Below, one piece after another: positions 26,302 to 40,302 of a stretch of 64,000 bases of DNA (its first letter is position 1; every line of letters starts with the position of its first letter). The DNA is taken from NCBI GenBank assembly GCA_029959085.1, contig JARWIR010000001.1, positions 72,602,899 through 72,666,898 of the forward strand, in the 5' to 3' direction. Source of the stretch: Nemophila menziesii (taxonomy: Eukaryota; Streptophyta; Magnoliopsida; Boraginales; Hydrophyllaceae). Under the pieces are notes generated by a model. The model worked only from the letters and a program-made list of their open reading frames with translations, did no database searches and was not told where the DNA came from. The position numbers and the translations under genes were made by a program.

Positions 26302-27125
26302 AAATGCATGGTTTGCATTTGCGGACAAGACAATGCGTCATTGTCGTGGAACAAAAAGTAGTCGACTTCAAGTTTGTACTGACCATATAATAATTATAGA
26401 TAATCCTTCTACGAACATGTCCTACGAGTGCCAAGTATATGATTTGAGAGATGTATCAAGAAATCCTCTACAAGTTCTTATCTATTGGTGAACAATAATG
26501 GAGAACCTAGTGGCCATGGTGGCTCTATCCTCTAAAGAGTTGGGATTAAATTGTAAGATACACATTATTTGGGGACTAATATTTCAATTATACAAATTAT
26601 AACATATAAAGTGTAATTTACGAATATAATATTCTGCAACTCAAAAACAATTCACATACCAAAAGGATCTTTAGACGAAAGATTTCATAATCACTAAAGA
26701 GTACAAAAACTAAATATATTATAAGCTAAGATATTAAATAACTACATCATAAAAGAATATTGTATTTAACAAAATTAAAACAAAAACCGATACCCCGATA
26801 CCCCATTTCCATTGGAGAAGAGCAGCCTTGAAAGACTTATAAACAATCTTTACACCCCATATTGTTAGTCACTCTGAAAGTTTCATTTTTTTCGTATAGA
26901 GTTTTAACAACTCAAGTGATTCTTTCTCTTAATACTCCACATACTTTTTATAGAACTTAACTTCTGAAATAAATAAAAAAACTGTTAATGAGATGTTGAA
27001 TATGGTTTATGTTGGATATTAACGATGAAAAAATGATCCATGATGGGCTATACCAATGATCAGTAAAAAATTATCTTCCATCATTAACAACACTATTATA
27101 AGTAATTACATTTAATTTATACTGA

Positions 27126-30100
27126 ACTTTTGATGCAATAGAAAAGTATCTTAAAAGACATATTTGTTCTCGAAATACAATGAACAAAAAGTTTAAAAAA
27201 TATATTGCTATGGTTTATGTTAGTAATGATGTGAGTGAAATAAAATAATTATGGAAGGATATGGTGGATTGGAGCAAAAAGTATGAGTCAGATAAGTTGT
27301 GTATAATGGGTGATTTTAATGAGATTTTGCTAATACAGGATATATTGAATGGTTTTGTGTTAGATAAAGGAGCTATGGAGTTTAACGAGTGTATAGAAGA
27401 GGCAAACCTACTTGAACATAGTTGTGGTGGACAATTCTATACAAGGACAAACAAAAATGCAGTTGATCAAATTAGAGCAATCAAATAGATAGAGTTTTTA
27501 TAAACAGTAAATGGTTTGATACTAAAGCTTCGGTTGTTATGATTCATCCTCCATCAACCTCAGACCGTTGTGCAGTTAAGTTAAGTTTAGGTGGTAAAAA
27601 GAGGGTTAGTGCTAGTCAATTTAAATTCTTTAATGCTTGGGTTAAGCATGAGAAATTTTTGGATACTGTGAACCAAGCATAGAATATTGACATTGAAGGT
27701 AATCATATGTATATACTGTGTATGAAGCAAAAGAATACAAAAGTTACTCTCAAGAGATTTAATAACACGTATTTAAGAAGGAATTCAGATGCTATCGAAT
27801 CAATTAAAACTCAACTTAGTATTGCTCAAATGAGAATTATGAATGGTTGTATTGAATCATGCACTATGAATGAGGAAAAATTACTAAGTATTGAATTGGA
27901 GGAGGCTATGTTGATACAACACAATATTTTGAAGCAAAAAGCTAAAGTGATGTTCAATAATGAGATCGGTTGTAATTTGACTTATTATTACAGAATTATT
28001 AAAGGCAGAATTTCGAGAAATAATATTTCTATCTTAATAAATGATGTATATAAGTAAATTGTGTAGCCCAATCTTATCAAGGAAGAATTTATTAGCTTCA
28101 ATAAACAATTACTTGGAACAAAAGATGAAAATGAAGAAATATGATTAAGTAATACTATAAAGAAGATTATTGGTAAACAATTAACTGATAGTCAGAAGAA
28201 TGAACTAATATCTCCCATTACTGATAGGGAAATTAAAGATGCTTTATTCTCAATTAATGAGAATTAGAGTCTTGGTCCTGATGGACTTACCTCAGCTTTC
28301 TATAAGGAGTCATGGAGTATAATTGGAGATTATTTCACTAAAGCAATTAAACAAAGCCTCACAAATGGTAAACTTGTCAAGCCAGTTAATACTACTAATA
28401 TATTGCTTATTACAAAGGAAAAAATTCCAACAAATGTCAAGATATTTTGACCCATATCCTGTATAAATACTACTTACAAGATACTTTCAAGAGTTATCTG
28501 CAAAAGGCTAAAAAAGGTAATAAGCTCAATCACTTCCTTAAACCAAGCCGCTTATGTGGGTTGTCGATATATTGGAGATAATATATTGGTTGCTCAAGAT
28601 AGCATGCTAGGTTATGAGAAAAAGAATTCAAGTCCTAATTGCACTATCAATTTAGACCTGCAAAATGCATATGATAGTGTCAATTGGAATTTTTTAATAA
28701 ACACCTTATTTTCCTTTGATTTTTCAAAGCAGTTTATTGAATGGATCAAAATGTGCGTGTGTTCTCCTACATATTATGTGTGTATAAATGGTGAAGTATG
28801 TGATTTTTTGAAGGAAATAGAAGGTTTAAACCTGTTCACAAGATTATCTGGATTGAATATAAATTTTCAGAAAAGTGAATTATATTTTAGTGGTGAAGAT
28901 TTAGACACAAAAGAGAATATTTTAAAGTTATTAAATATTAAATTGGGAAACCTACCAGTTAGATACTTGGGGGTCCCACGTCACTCTATAATGTTAAGTG
29001 TGGATGAAGGGAATAAACTAGTAGACAAGATATTTAGCACCATTAATCAATGGACTTAAAAATTGTTATCATACGCTGGAAGAGTAGAATTGATTAAAAG
29101 TATACTTATTAGCAAAATTTTATACTGGTGTCGGGTATTTATTTTGCCTAAGTATATTATATACAAGCTTAATCAGCTGATGGGTAGCTTTTTATGGAAA
29201 GGCAACACAGATGGTTCTCAAGGTGTTAAAATATCGTGGGAGAAAGTGTGTATGAGCAAAGAATATGGAGGACTATGCATACAAGGAATTGAAGATTTGA
29301 ATGTGGTATGTCTTTTGTTTACATTCTGGAGAATGTATTCTCATAAACAAAATCTCTGGAGTATGTGGGTTAAACACAATATAGTCAATGACAAATGTAT
29401 TTGGAGTATAGAGGATAAACAACATCAAACTTGGATTTGGAAAAAGCTTATGAAAATCAGGAAAATTTCGTATAATTTCATTTCTCACAAGGTTTATAAT
29501 GGTAAAAGTACTTTCTTAATCGGGGATAAATGGCTGAATGGAAGGAGTATCCAAAAGATCCTAGTGATTGAGCTTGGAAAAAGATATCATGAATAACAAC
29601 AAAACAGTTGATTCTTGTTACGGAAGTGAGAGGTGGAGATTACCACCTTGTGTTGGGAAAATCCTACCAGAGTTGGTTGATTATAAGCTAAACAAAGGAT
29701 GACATTAAATATGGAGTGAAAGTGACAAAAGAGGTTTCTCTTTCAAGAAAACCTTAATCCAGGTTACTAATAGCTTAGAAACTGTTAATTGGAATAAATT
29801 CATATGGGCTAAAGCAAATATTCCAAGATGCTCATTTATCTCATGGCTAACCATTCAGAATCGGCTTAGTACTAAACAAAGAATGTTAGAGTGGGGATGT
29901 CAAATAAATTCAGTTTGTAATTTCTGCAGAGCTCTAGGTGAAGATCATATTCATATTTTCTTTACATGTTCCTTTTCGAAAAAAAATTATGCAGAATTTG
30001 GAAGAAGTGTGAAGTTATCAATATACCAGGAGATTTTAACGATTTGAATAATATTATCATAGCTCGTCTTGTGATGAAATGAGGTTGTTTGTAAGTTTTA

Positions 30101-30482
30101 TGTGTACTTAATATATTTATATGATTTGGTTGTTAAGGAATGAGATAGAACATTGAGGAACAGGTTTTAATGATGATCAAATAGGTTCTAGAGTCTTATT
30201 TATGGTGAGCATGAAGTTAAAAGATAGAAGGCTTAAGAATAATAGTGTTAAAGAGTTAGTGGTTGGGTTAATGTACTTGTATCTCTTTTTATCTCCTTAA
30301 ATGTAATTTTTTAATGTATTTTGGTCAATAGTTATAGTGGGCCGAGGTCTATTAATGTTTTTAATGTAGTTGGGCTTTCAAGGTATTAATCCCATGCTTG
30401 GGTCTAATGCTTGATTGTACCAAGTTGTAAAGACATTTGAAGTTAAAATTAATGAAAAAACTAATTTGATGATAAAAAAAAA
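27126..30482 (+). mobile_element. Degenerate LINE, copy 3
   Basis: Same LINE remnant. Differences from copies 1 and 2 include single-residue changes in the endonuclease and RT pieces and an extra T near 29574 that shifts the frame before the zf-RVT region. The zinc-finger region keeps a cysteine codon near 29969 (FTCSFSKK) where copies 1, 2 and 4 have tyrosine. Confidence 0.9.
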
Positions 30483-31170
30483 TGATTCACAATATTTATC
30501 ACACTATGATCATTATTACAGTAATCTAACAATTTTTTTTCCACAAAATGTAATGAACTCTTCTTTTTACCTTTACTAATAAATTTGTTTTTTTAAGAAA
30601 ATGATGATCACATGGGTGGTGAAGAACTTGGGCATGAAGTTAAAACATTGTTTTTTTATGGTGGTGAAACTCATAGAGATGGTGGGGCTTGTATAACATT
30701 TCACCGATGATACCCAGGTAGGTAATGATGAGCTCATATTTGATGCTTAAGATTTATTTTGATCAAAGTTCTAAAACTCATGAAGATTGTGGGTTTTCGA
30801 TATTTCAGTGATGACTCACATATTTGTGGCTTTTGCGATGGTGGATCCTATAGTTATGGCTTGCACGATGGAAGATCTTAAGATACAATGATGGATTTTG
30901 CTCGAACACACATGTATATCGAGTTTTATAGTTTTCGTTGTTCTACATTAGTGACGTGAAAGGATAAGATTATGGTTAAGAAATATGTCATGTTTTGTTG
31001 TGGTTATTGGGTTTTTAATAGCTTGTGGTGTTATTACGAAAAGGGTGTAATTTATTACAATACGAACTGTGTTTTATAACAAATGGAATGTCATTCAAAT
31101 TTATAATTAGAGTGAATGTTAGCAGCCTTGGGGTATATCAGTTTGATTTTAAATAAATAATGGTGGAGCG
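30483..31170. repeat. Direct repeat R1, copy 3
   Basis: Counterpart of R1 in U3; partner R2 at 36587-37264. Confidence 0.85.
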
Positions 31171-32805
31171 TTAAAATTATATTAACTCGTTCAGAAAATA
31201 TGTCGAAATCAAATATCAAAACAATTTAAATATATGCTCTTTAGCATGCTTAAATTCATAAAAGACCTTTACATAATACGAATCATATAAATCTGTAATA
31301 CATAACTGAATATTATTATTCAACAAAAAATCAATTCCTGGTTATGTAATCTTAAACTCTTTTAATAAATGATTTGATGTAACATACTATTTCAATTTAG
31401 TGGTAAAATAAAAACTTTATATATAATATATAATAGCAAAAAATTATTAAAAACATGTTATCAACATGAACCAATCATAATGTCTTGAGATTTCCAATGC
31501 ATAGAATGTAATTAGAAATAAAAAATATTATTCTGAGTTATCTTTTATGTGTATATCTGGTATCTTGAGAGTTTATAGATTTCGAACCCAAGAAGATAAA
31601 AATTCTCTATAATTGATGTGGTTGGTGGGATTTTAAAAGAAACATGAAACATGGTTCAACTCATAGATAGAGTAAGGATTTGGCCATAACTTCCAATTAT
31701 CCAACAATACTTTTAATCTTGGAACATGTGATTAAGTTGTTTTTATTACATTTTGTATTATTTACTAACCTAATAAATTTATATATCAATTACCAGGACA
31801 TATTTTACATGGGATTAAGTTGTCTTTAGTTCACTTAGCTTCAAAAATAACATCCAAAAAATTTCAAATATTAAAAGGCCAGCTTCTCATAAAAAACCAA
31901 GATCTATAAGGAAACTTAGGTTACTTTGCAATGTTAGGGTAGTCTTTTGTTACTATATACCTCTTTTCTTACAATTATTTTGCATTGTCCATTATGTTAT
32001 AAGTAGAATCATAACTTAAAAAAACATTAAGAAGCTTTTAGTTTAAGTGTTATATTGTTATTGGTGATAGAAATATAGGGTCAATTTTAACAAAGTTGAA
32101 TTTACAATCATATGTTTTCATAAGTGAAATCAGTTGATGAATCAAAACATTGCTGCAAATTATAATTTAAACAATTCAAAATCAAATATTCATTTATTTT
32201 GTGCGAGGGTTGATAAATTGAAAAATCATCTAATATATTAAAAAATTGATTGAGGTCGGAGTAGTTTGATATCACCAAAAGTCAATTATCTGCCTCTCAT
32301 CAGTTGACTTTAGTATTCTGAAACTCGCCATTAATGTCAAGGGTTGATTATCATAATTTTTCCATAGTGTTTTCACTTAATGTTACAAATTCTTTATTTT
32401 TATCTTGTTGTTTTTAGTGCTTTTTTTTAATTTGTAATTGTTATAGTTGGGTTTTTGCTCATATTATATTTCTTGGAACAATCCGAAAACCATATACGGG
32501 GCTCAGTTATTAAAATATTAAATTTATTTATTAAAGATCACAGGCCTAAGTTGATTACAAAGTTACTTACATAGAGACCCAAATTGCAAAATAAATATAA
32601 GGAGAAACTGCGACCTTTAGTGCAAATAAAAGGACTAACCTAGTAATTAACCATTTATTTTTTGTTTTATATGATGTATAGCTACCATCCACAACATTAA
32701 AATAAAATAAAGTGAAGAAATTTTTTTGATTTATTAATCAAAACTCTCCTTTTCCTCAATATCTCTGTCACTCTATCTCTCACTCATACAAACTTACAGC
32801 CTGTC

Positions 32806-35732
32806 ATGAAATTTGATGATATTGAAGACTTGTTTCCCGACGATTCATTCTTTGATTGCTTACCAGCTGAATTTGGCATTGAGCAATCACAGAGGATCGA
32901 GCAAGAGACTGAAGACCTATTTGATTATTATAATCAAATAGGATCTGGTCCTTTTTCTATTCAGATCAATGAAAATACAAACTCTTTGGCTATCCCCCTC
33001 CAAAACAATGAAAATGGTGAGCTTAAAATACCGAAAGAAATGTCTTTTCCCTCTCCGCCTATTCCGGTCAAAAACCCTGAAATTCATGACCCAGCTCCGA
33101 AAAAAGAAGATCCATCTTCCTCACTGACAATTAGAAAAAGTTCTGGTGCGCAACATCCAAAGAGGAGTGCTTGGACTAGAGAAGAGCGTCAGTAAGCTTT
33201 CTATTATACTTATACATTGAAACGTGTGGTAATTGTGTTTTTTTACTTTTTAGGTTTTTTATTATAAGTCTTTTAAAAATTTAGAATAAACAGTTCATTT
33301 ACTAATGCCTAGCATTTGATTAGAAATAGTATAAACGCCTTAATTGGATCTAAAAGTCTTTCACAACGACGTGTTTATGATCTATCTTCCAGTTGTCTAT
33401 TAAATTAAGAAGCATAATAAATTTGTTAACATAATTGTTGGGCATCTCCACAGCCTTTTGAGGTTCTTAAATTAAGTATCATAGTGGAATTTTAAGTAGG
33501 AGTTATGACACTCCCTGCAAAAATAGAAACAAATGATCTTAATTTTACCCATAAGTATTTATGAAATTCACAAAGTTATTCATAAGATATTAGTTTTATC
33601 CATACACAATATGATATTAAATCATTTCTCACACATCATGTAAAATTAAAGAGTTTAACAATCCTTTAAAGTTTTGAAATACATAAACAACTCAAAACCC
33701 CATCCTACCAGTGACCCGCCAGTTGAACTCATACATTTGATTTTTCATCATTTTACCCAATTCCGGATAAACTAATTTAACATCCACTCAAACAGGATAT
33801 CTCTCCACAGCACTCTAACAAACAAAACAACTCCCACCATCATAAATATAACCCAAAAATAAAAATTCAGATCACTCTTTTCCATTTTAGACTTGTTTAA
33901 TTTTGTGTATATGTATTTATGTGCCTGTACTTTATATATATATATATATATATAACATTAGGACGAGGATTTGTTAAGAATTATCTAGATAAAGATGAAA
34001 GACATTCAAAATTAATCTCACGTGTAAAAAAAGATTTTTTTTTCATTGTATCCTAGATTCTCTTAAGTTTTATTTTCTCCTATTTATACATATATTAATA
34101 AAATTGTTTGTTAATTTTAATATTTACATGAAGTTATTATCAAAATAGCATTCTCTAATAAAGATGTGAAAGACAATTAGAAAATGTGTATAATCTTAAA
34201 AGAAAAGCGTGTTGGTCATTATATATATTCATAGACACATACTTTATTAACAAAATGTTAATATCCTTTGTCACAATTTATAAGATGAAAACATAATATA
34301 TCAATTCATTGTCATTCATTGCTGTGAAGGTTGTTTATAGAAGGGCTTAAAAATTTTGGAAAAGGAGCTTGGTTGAACATTTCGAGACACTATGTAAAAA
34401 CAAGGACAATAAGCCAGATCGCTAGCTACTTCCAAAGGTAACGCAGGCGTGAAACATGTCAGACTTTTGCCGAGAGAAATGACCTAATATTGAATGATGG
34501 TCATATTGATAATGGTAATGTGTCAATCTCTTACAATACCCTTACTGAAGTTGGACCTCAGGAAGATCCAGATTTTCCTTATCGTGAAATTAATAAACGC
34601 AGTAATGAAGAACATGAGTAAGTTTTTTTATACTAATTTGTTTAAAATATGTATGTGTTGTTGATTTTCTTATAAATATATAAGATATAAGTTATTATTC
34701 TAATATTTACTATTTAAAAAACAATAACAAATGATGCTTATAGATGTTTAGCAACGATATTTTACTATATATCCTATAATAACTAAGATGGTCTATCTCC
34801 TGGTGGTCTAATAATCTTAACTTTCATTATGATTTTAAATTTAAATTCAAAAGTCCCCAATATAAAATTTTTTATTATCCATATACCACACGAAATTAAC
34901 CTATGCCACACACATCGTTACCAATAACATAGGTTTATAGTATATCAATTATACAGATTTAGAACACATCCTTAAGACCTAAGACTAGGGATGCCTTAGC
35001 TGGAAAATTATAGTCTTACCTTCCAGATATTACCTTTACATAACCGGTAACATCATCTTACTCACACTCCCCAATTCTCTACAAACACTAACACACCTAA
35101 CCCCAAAAACATCATTATGAGAAAGTTACTTCAGAATTACAATTACACGTGGACATGAATGCTAATATATCTATTAAGTATTTTTATTTATGTCCATATA
35201 TGTGAATGTATATTTTGAGTATGGTTTTAAATATTGATATCATATACGGGGGTTAAACTTAGAATGATGATATTATTGTAATATGACAAACAAAATGCTT
35301 TATAAAATTTAAGATATTTTTAATTTATATTAGTTGAATCTACAAAAAAACGTATTGCAGATTATATATGCACATACATATATATATCTAAATGAAATTG
35401 ACTAATTTATTAACGATCCATGCTTACTTTTATAATATGCTAACATATCATTTTTTATTTGTCCTTCACTATGAAGGTTGTTTAATATAGGGATGAACAA
35501 GTTTGGACCAGGAGATTTGACTAAAAATTCAAACCATTTTGTGCAAACAAGTACTCCAGGTCAAGTGGAAAGCCATGCCCAAAACTACTGCAAGAGCCCG
35601 CACTTCTCTAGCATTGAGGACATTGACAATCTTAATCCGATTACCATTACAATGTCCCAGAACAACAACTCTAGAAGCAATGGGGAACAAGTACTTTCCT
35701 CACCCCAACCTCATCATGGGCTATACCTATAG
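32806..35732 (+). pseudogene. MYB-like gene, copy 3, nonsense codon in exon 2
   Basis: Counterpart of the open MYB genes, with exons at 32806-33191, 34330-34617 and 35477-35732 and splice sites kept. In exon 2 the tyrosine codon TAC of the QRYRR stretch is TAA at 34439-34441, so the product would end inside the third helix of MYB repeat a. Nearby GKGDW has become GKGAW. Some residues are nonetheless closer to the family consensus than in copies 1 and 2: exon 2 starts LFIEG rather than LYIEG, and repeat b reads SHAQNY rather than SHAENY. Probably a pseudogene; a truncated protein with an incomplete MYB domain is possible. Confidence 0.8.
33933..33954. repeat. TA microsatellite in MYB intron 1 (U3)
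   Basis: 11 TA units. Confidence 0.95.
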
Positions 35733-36464
35733 TTCAACAATGCCTACATAAGTGGATTTTTACATTGATATTTTAATAACATTTACAGTGACCTTCAAAT
35801 TAAGAACACAAACAATCAAACTTTCATACAATGGGCTTCAAGAGAAATAATAGCTAGAATGCAACTCGTTATATTAATATTGGGTAGTTCGTTGGTCAAA
35901 TTAAAAGTATGGATACTTATTTATCAAATTCTGAAATATTAGTTATTATGAGTCTATGTTCCATATTTTCTTGATAAAATCTTGTTCATGTACAACTCCT
36001 TCATACTTATATAGTCACTTTTTTTTAAATTTTAATTTATGTTAGTTATTTTTCATAAAATATATAACTTTACCTTTTTATTATAGTTTATCAGGATCCC
36101 TTCTAAATAAGATTTGACTAAAACTTGTTTTCAAGGAGCGCTATTATAGGACTAGGTCACTCAAAGCAATGATTAGTTATATGTTAATAAGTTCAGGGTT
36201 GCCTATGTACATGTGTGTAGAAGTTGTCATATCAGCATGTTATGTCATAAACAGGTTAACCCATAAGAGTCAAGATAAATCCCATATGAGATATGATATG
36301 ATTTTACACCTAATAAAAAATACTTAGATTGTGGTGGTGTATGGCTAACATTGTCCAACTCGGACTTTATGAAAACAAAAATTTGATCTAAAAGTGTAGA
36401 TTCTATATTTAGTAAATATGCTCAAAATAGTGATGCATGTAGAATAATGTGTTTACTTACATGA

Positions 36465-36506
36465 GAATATTATAATATAATATTGATATATTATATTATA
36501 ATATTC
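36465..36506. repeat. Perfect 42-bp AT palindrome (U3)
   Basis: Same 19-4-19 palindrome, unchanged. Confidence 0.9.
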
Positions 36507-36586
36507 AAAATTTATTTCAACTTACGAAATCCAAAATTTATCATAATTAACAAAAATGATATAATTTATGATAATTATTAGAAAAA

Positions 36587-37264
36587 GATTCACAATATTT
36601 ATCACATTATGATCATGATTACAGTTATCCAACGATTTTTTTCACAAAAAGTAATGAACTCTTCTTTTTACCTTTACTAATAAATTTACTTTTAAAAAAA
36701 AATGATAATCACATGGGTGGTGAAGAGCTTGGAAATGAAGCTAAAACATGTTTTTTTATGGTGGTGAAACTCATAGAGATGGTGGGGCTTGTATGACATT
36801 TCAGCGGTAATACTCACGGAGGTAATGATAAGCTAATATATGATGCTTAAGATTTATTTTGATCATAATCCTAAAATTCATGAAGATTGTGGGTTTTTAA
36901 TATTTCAGTGACGACTCATAGAGTTGTGGCTTTTATGATGGTGTATCCTATAGTTATGGCCTTTACGATTGAAGATCTTAAGCTACAATGGTGGATTGTG
37001 CTCGAACATACATGTATATCGAGTTTATATTTTTGGTTGTTTTATATTAGTGACGTGAAAGGATATGATTTTGGGTAAGAAATATGTTATGTTTTGTTGT
37101 ACATTGGGTTTTTAATGGGTTGTGGTGTTATTACGAAAAGATTGTAATTTATTACAATACGAACTGTGTTTTATAATAAATGGAATGTCATTCATGTTTA
37201 TAATTACGGTGCATGTTAGGAGCCTTGGGGTATATAATTTTGAGTTTAAATAAACAATTGTGCG
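36587..37264. repeat. Direct repeat R2, copy 3
   Basis: Counterpart of R2 in U3; diverged from R1 at 30483-31170. Confidence 0.85.
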
Positions 37265-38504
37265 AAAATAAATATTGTATTTGATGGAGTATTGTTGATA
37301 TATAATACATTACTCCCACCATTTTCATATAAAATATTATTCTTGAATATTAATACCAAATACATGTAGATGTATATAGACGACTAATATAGGTTTTAAT
37401 TAAGATTTAAAGGAATGAACTCATAAAGTTACTTGATGAAGGTATCCTCTTTTCCATTAACGAATAGTGAATGCGTAAGTCTGATGCAATATGTAAGGGA
37501 AGTCGTTCATTGGCATGTAATTATGTTTTAATTATAATGAATTAAAATATTTTAGTTTTTTCATGGTTTTCTCGAAAAAAGTGTAAAGAGACTTTTTGTA
37601 TTCTAATTTTGTCCCATATAGTAAAAATTCAGTTTTTATAGCAAAAGCCCTTACTTATATTCGAAAGTGTTTAATTAGCAGAAAATGGGATTATCCCCAA
37701 ACATGCGCCACCACCACCTCCCACCAGATCATGACCCTGACATTAACACAGACATCGACACCGGGACCAACGGAGTCAAGGCGTGAAATGACGTTATGTG
37801 TGTCGTATGTCTTGACATATTTACTTACTAGGTAGATAGGGACCTACTTATACTATCAACCAAAAGGGAATTCAAAGTTAAAAATATTTTTTGTGTTAAT
37901 GGTGTACATTCTAGATAACATCATATGATTCTCCTCTCCTAATAGTTATTGCTTTGTCACCATCTTCTTTTGTTAGTTAGATGGAAGAATAACTTTAGAA
38001 ATTTATGGTTTATATGCAACATTCAATGACATTCACTTTGTAGGTATATATACCTCTTGCTCCTAGTCAATTTTAGACAAATAAAAAGATTATGATAACT
38101 CTCTCTTCTAGTAATAAATTCATCGGGTTTCGGAATGTTTATAGAGGGTTTTTCTAGGAAGAATGAGTAGTATTGCATCTCTTGTTTGGAGAGTGCACTC
38201 TAGAATTAAGAGAGTAGTTATACCTTGGAATACTACTGGTGAACACACTTTAGCATCCCGGTAACACCGTAAATCGTTTGTAAGGAAATAGTCCACTACC
38301 CTACTACAAATAGTCCACTACCCTACTACGATTTATTAGCTTTTTTTATTTAGGGTTGTTTTTTGAATCAATTTATAAAACTCTCTGATTTATCAAAACT
38401 CGAATCCCTCGCTGTCTCAAACTTTAAACATTGTTCCAATTTTTTTATCTTTTTCAAACTACTACAGGTTGATAGTTTTCTATGTTCCCAATCCTCTCTT
38501 CTTG

Positions 38505-39478
38505 GATCATCTTTCTAATGACAAGGCTATAAAAAGAAAAATTCGACACTACTCTTTTAAAATATCAAAAGGATATCAAGTTCGTTTGGACACCATACCG
38601 AACCATATGAAGGACTCAATATTTGATATCTTATTCAATAACTAATCTACCAAATCAATCTAGGAAGCTTTGGTTTCTAAGGATATAGTTGGTGATGTTG
38701 GGTTCAAGAAGTACATGATTAGTAACTAGAGCAAGCTCAAAATCACAAATTATAAAGTGAACTTTTGCACCGCGGGCTTATCGAATGTATGAAGATGTGC
38801 GAGGTGATCATGGATAACTCTATTCTTGAAGGATTTCCATCCGTCATGAGTGATTATAAAATTTATCTCAAAAAAAAAAAAGAAAAATTACACTTCAATA
38901 GCTCCTTCGGCATATGCGTACCGAGGAGAAAAATTTGCAAAAGGATATTTTTTACTCTTTAAATTTTAATTTCTCTAAGGCTAATTCAGTTTAAGTTTCT
39001 AGAAATGCTAAGCATCAATGGTTCACGCATAAAGGGAAACAAACCCAACAACAGCGTTAAAACAAAATCAAACTTGGATGAAGTAAAAACAAAGCTATGG
39101 GAAAATCCAACCATGTCAAAGGTAACTTCAAGCAAACTGGAGGAGTTGAGAACACCAATGTTTTGTGATGGGTCTATGGGAAAGAAGAACATAAAGGCTA
39201 TCTATGCAATTAAAAAACAACTATTGAAACTAGCCTTGTGCAAATCTGGCCCAAATTGAGGAGGTATTCTTTGTGGTGATGGTGAAGAAAGATCTGGTGG
39301 AAAACAAGATAGAGTGGGTTATGGATGCCGACTTTTCAAGAAATTTCTACTCTAGTAAAAAATCCTGCAGAGAGTCCAAGGAGTTAGGTGATTGGTAATG
39401 CGCCTACATACAAAACTCAACCAATGATGCATTCCTAGGAAAAGGAAAGGTTTTACCTATTTATTCCTAAATGTTTGG
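38505..39478 (+). mobile_element. Degraded copia gag/protease fragment, copy 3
   Basis: Counterpart in U3, with the same broken frames. It carries an A-rich change near 38870 (KKKKEKL for KKRIEKL). Confidence 0.65.
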
Positions 39479-40302
39479 AAATGCATGGTTTGCATTCGCG
39501 GACAAGACAATGCGTCATTGTCGTGGAACAAAAAGTAGTCGACTTCAAGTTTGTACTGACCATATAATAATTATAGATAATCCTTCTACGAACATGTCCT
39601 ACGAGTGCCAAGTATGTGATTTGAGAGATGTATCAAGAAATCCTCTACAAGTTCTTATCTATTGGTGAACAATAATGGAGAACCTAGTGGCCATGGTGGC
39701 TCTATCCTCTAAAGAGTTGGGATTAAATTGTAAGATACACATTATTTGGGGACTAATATTTCGATTATACAAATAATAACATATAAAGTGTAATTTACGA
39801 ATATAATATTCTGCAACTCAAAAACAATTCACATACCAAAAGGATCTTTAGACGAAAGATTTCATAATCACTAAAGAGTACAAAAACTAAATATATTATA
39901 AGCTAAGATATTACATAACTACATCATAAAAGAATATTGTATTTAACAAAATTAAAACAAAAACCGATACCCCGATACCCCATTTCCATTGGAGAAGAGC
40001 AGCCTTGAAAGACTTATAAACAATCTTTACACCCCATATTGTTAGTCACTCTGAAAGTTTCATTTTTTTCGTATAGAGTTTTAACAACTCAAGTGATTCT
40101 TTCTCTTAATACTCCACATACTTCTTATAGAACTTAACTTCTGAAATAAATAAAAAAACTGTTAATGAGATGTTGAATATGGTTTATGTTGGATATTAAC
40201 GATGAAAAAATGATCCATGATGGGCTATACCAATGATCAGTAAAAAATTATCTTCCATCATTAACAACACTATTATAAGTAATTACATTTAATTTATACT
40301 GA

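Larger units (their letters stand above)
26272..39448 (+). repeat. Tandem macro-repeat unit U3
   Basis: Third copy, 13177 bp. It shares many single-base variants with U4 and U5 against U1 and U2, and shares a 32-bp extra segment in MYB intron 1 (33560-33591) with U4. Its MYB gene has a nonsense codon in exon 2. Confidence 0.97.
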
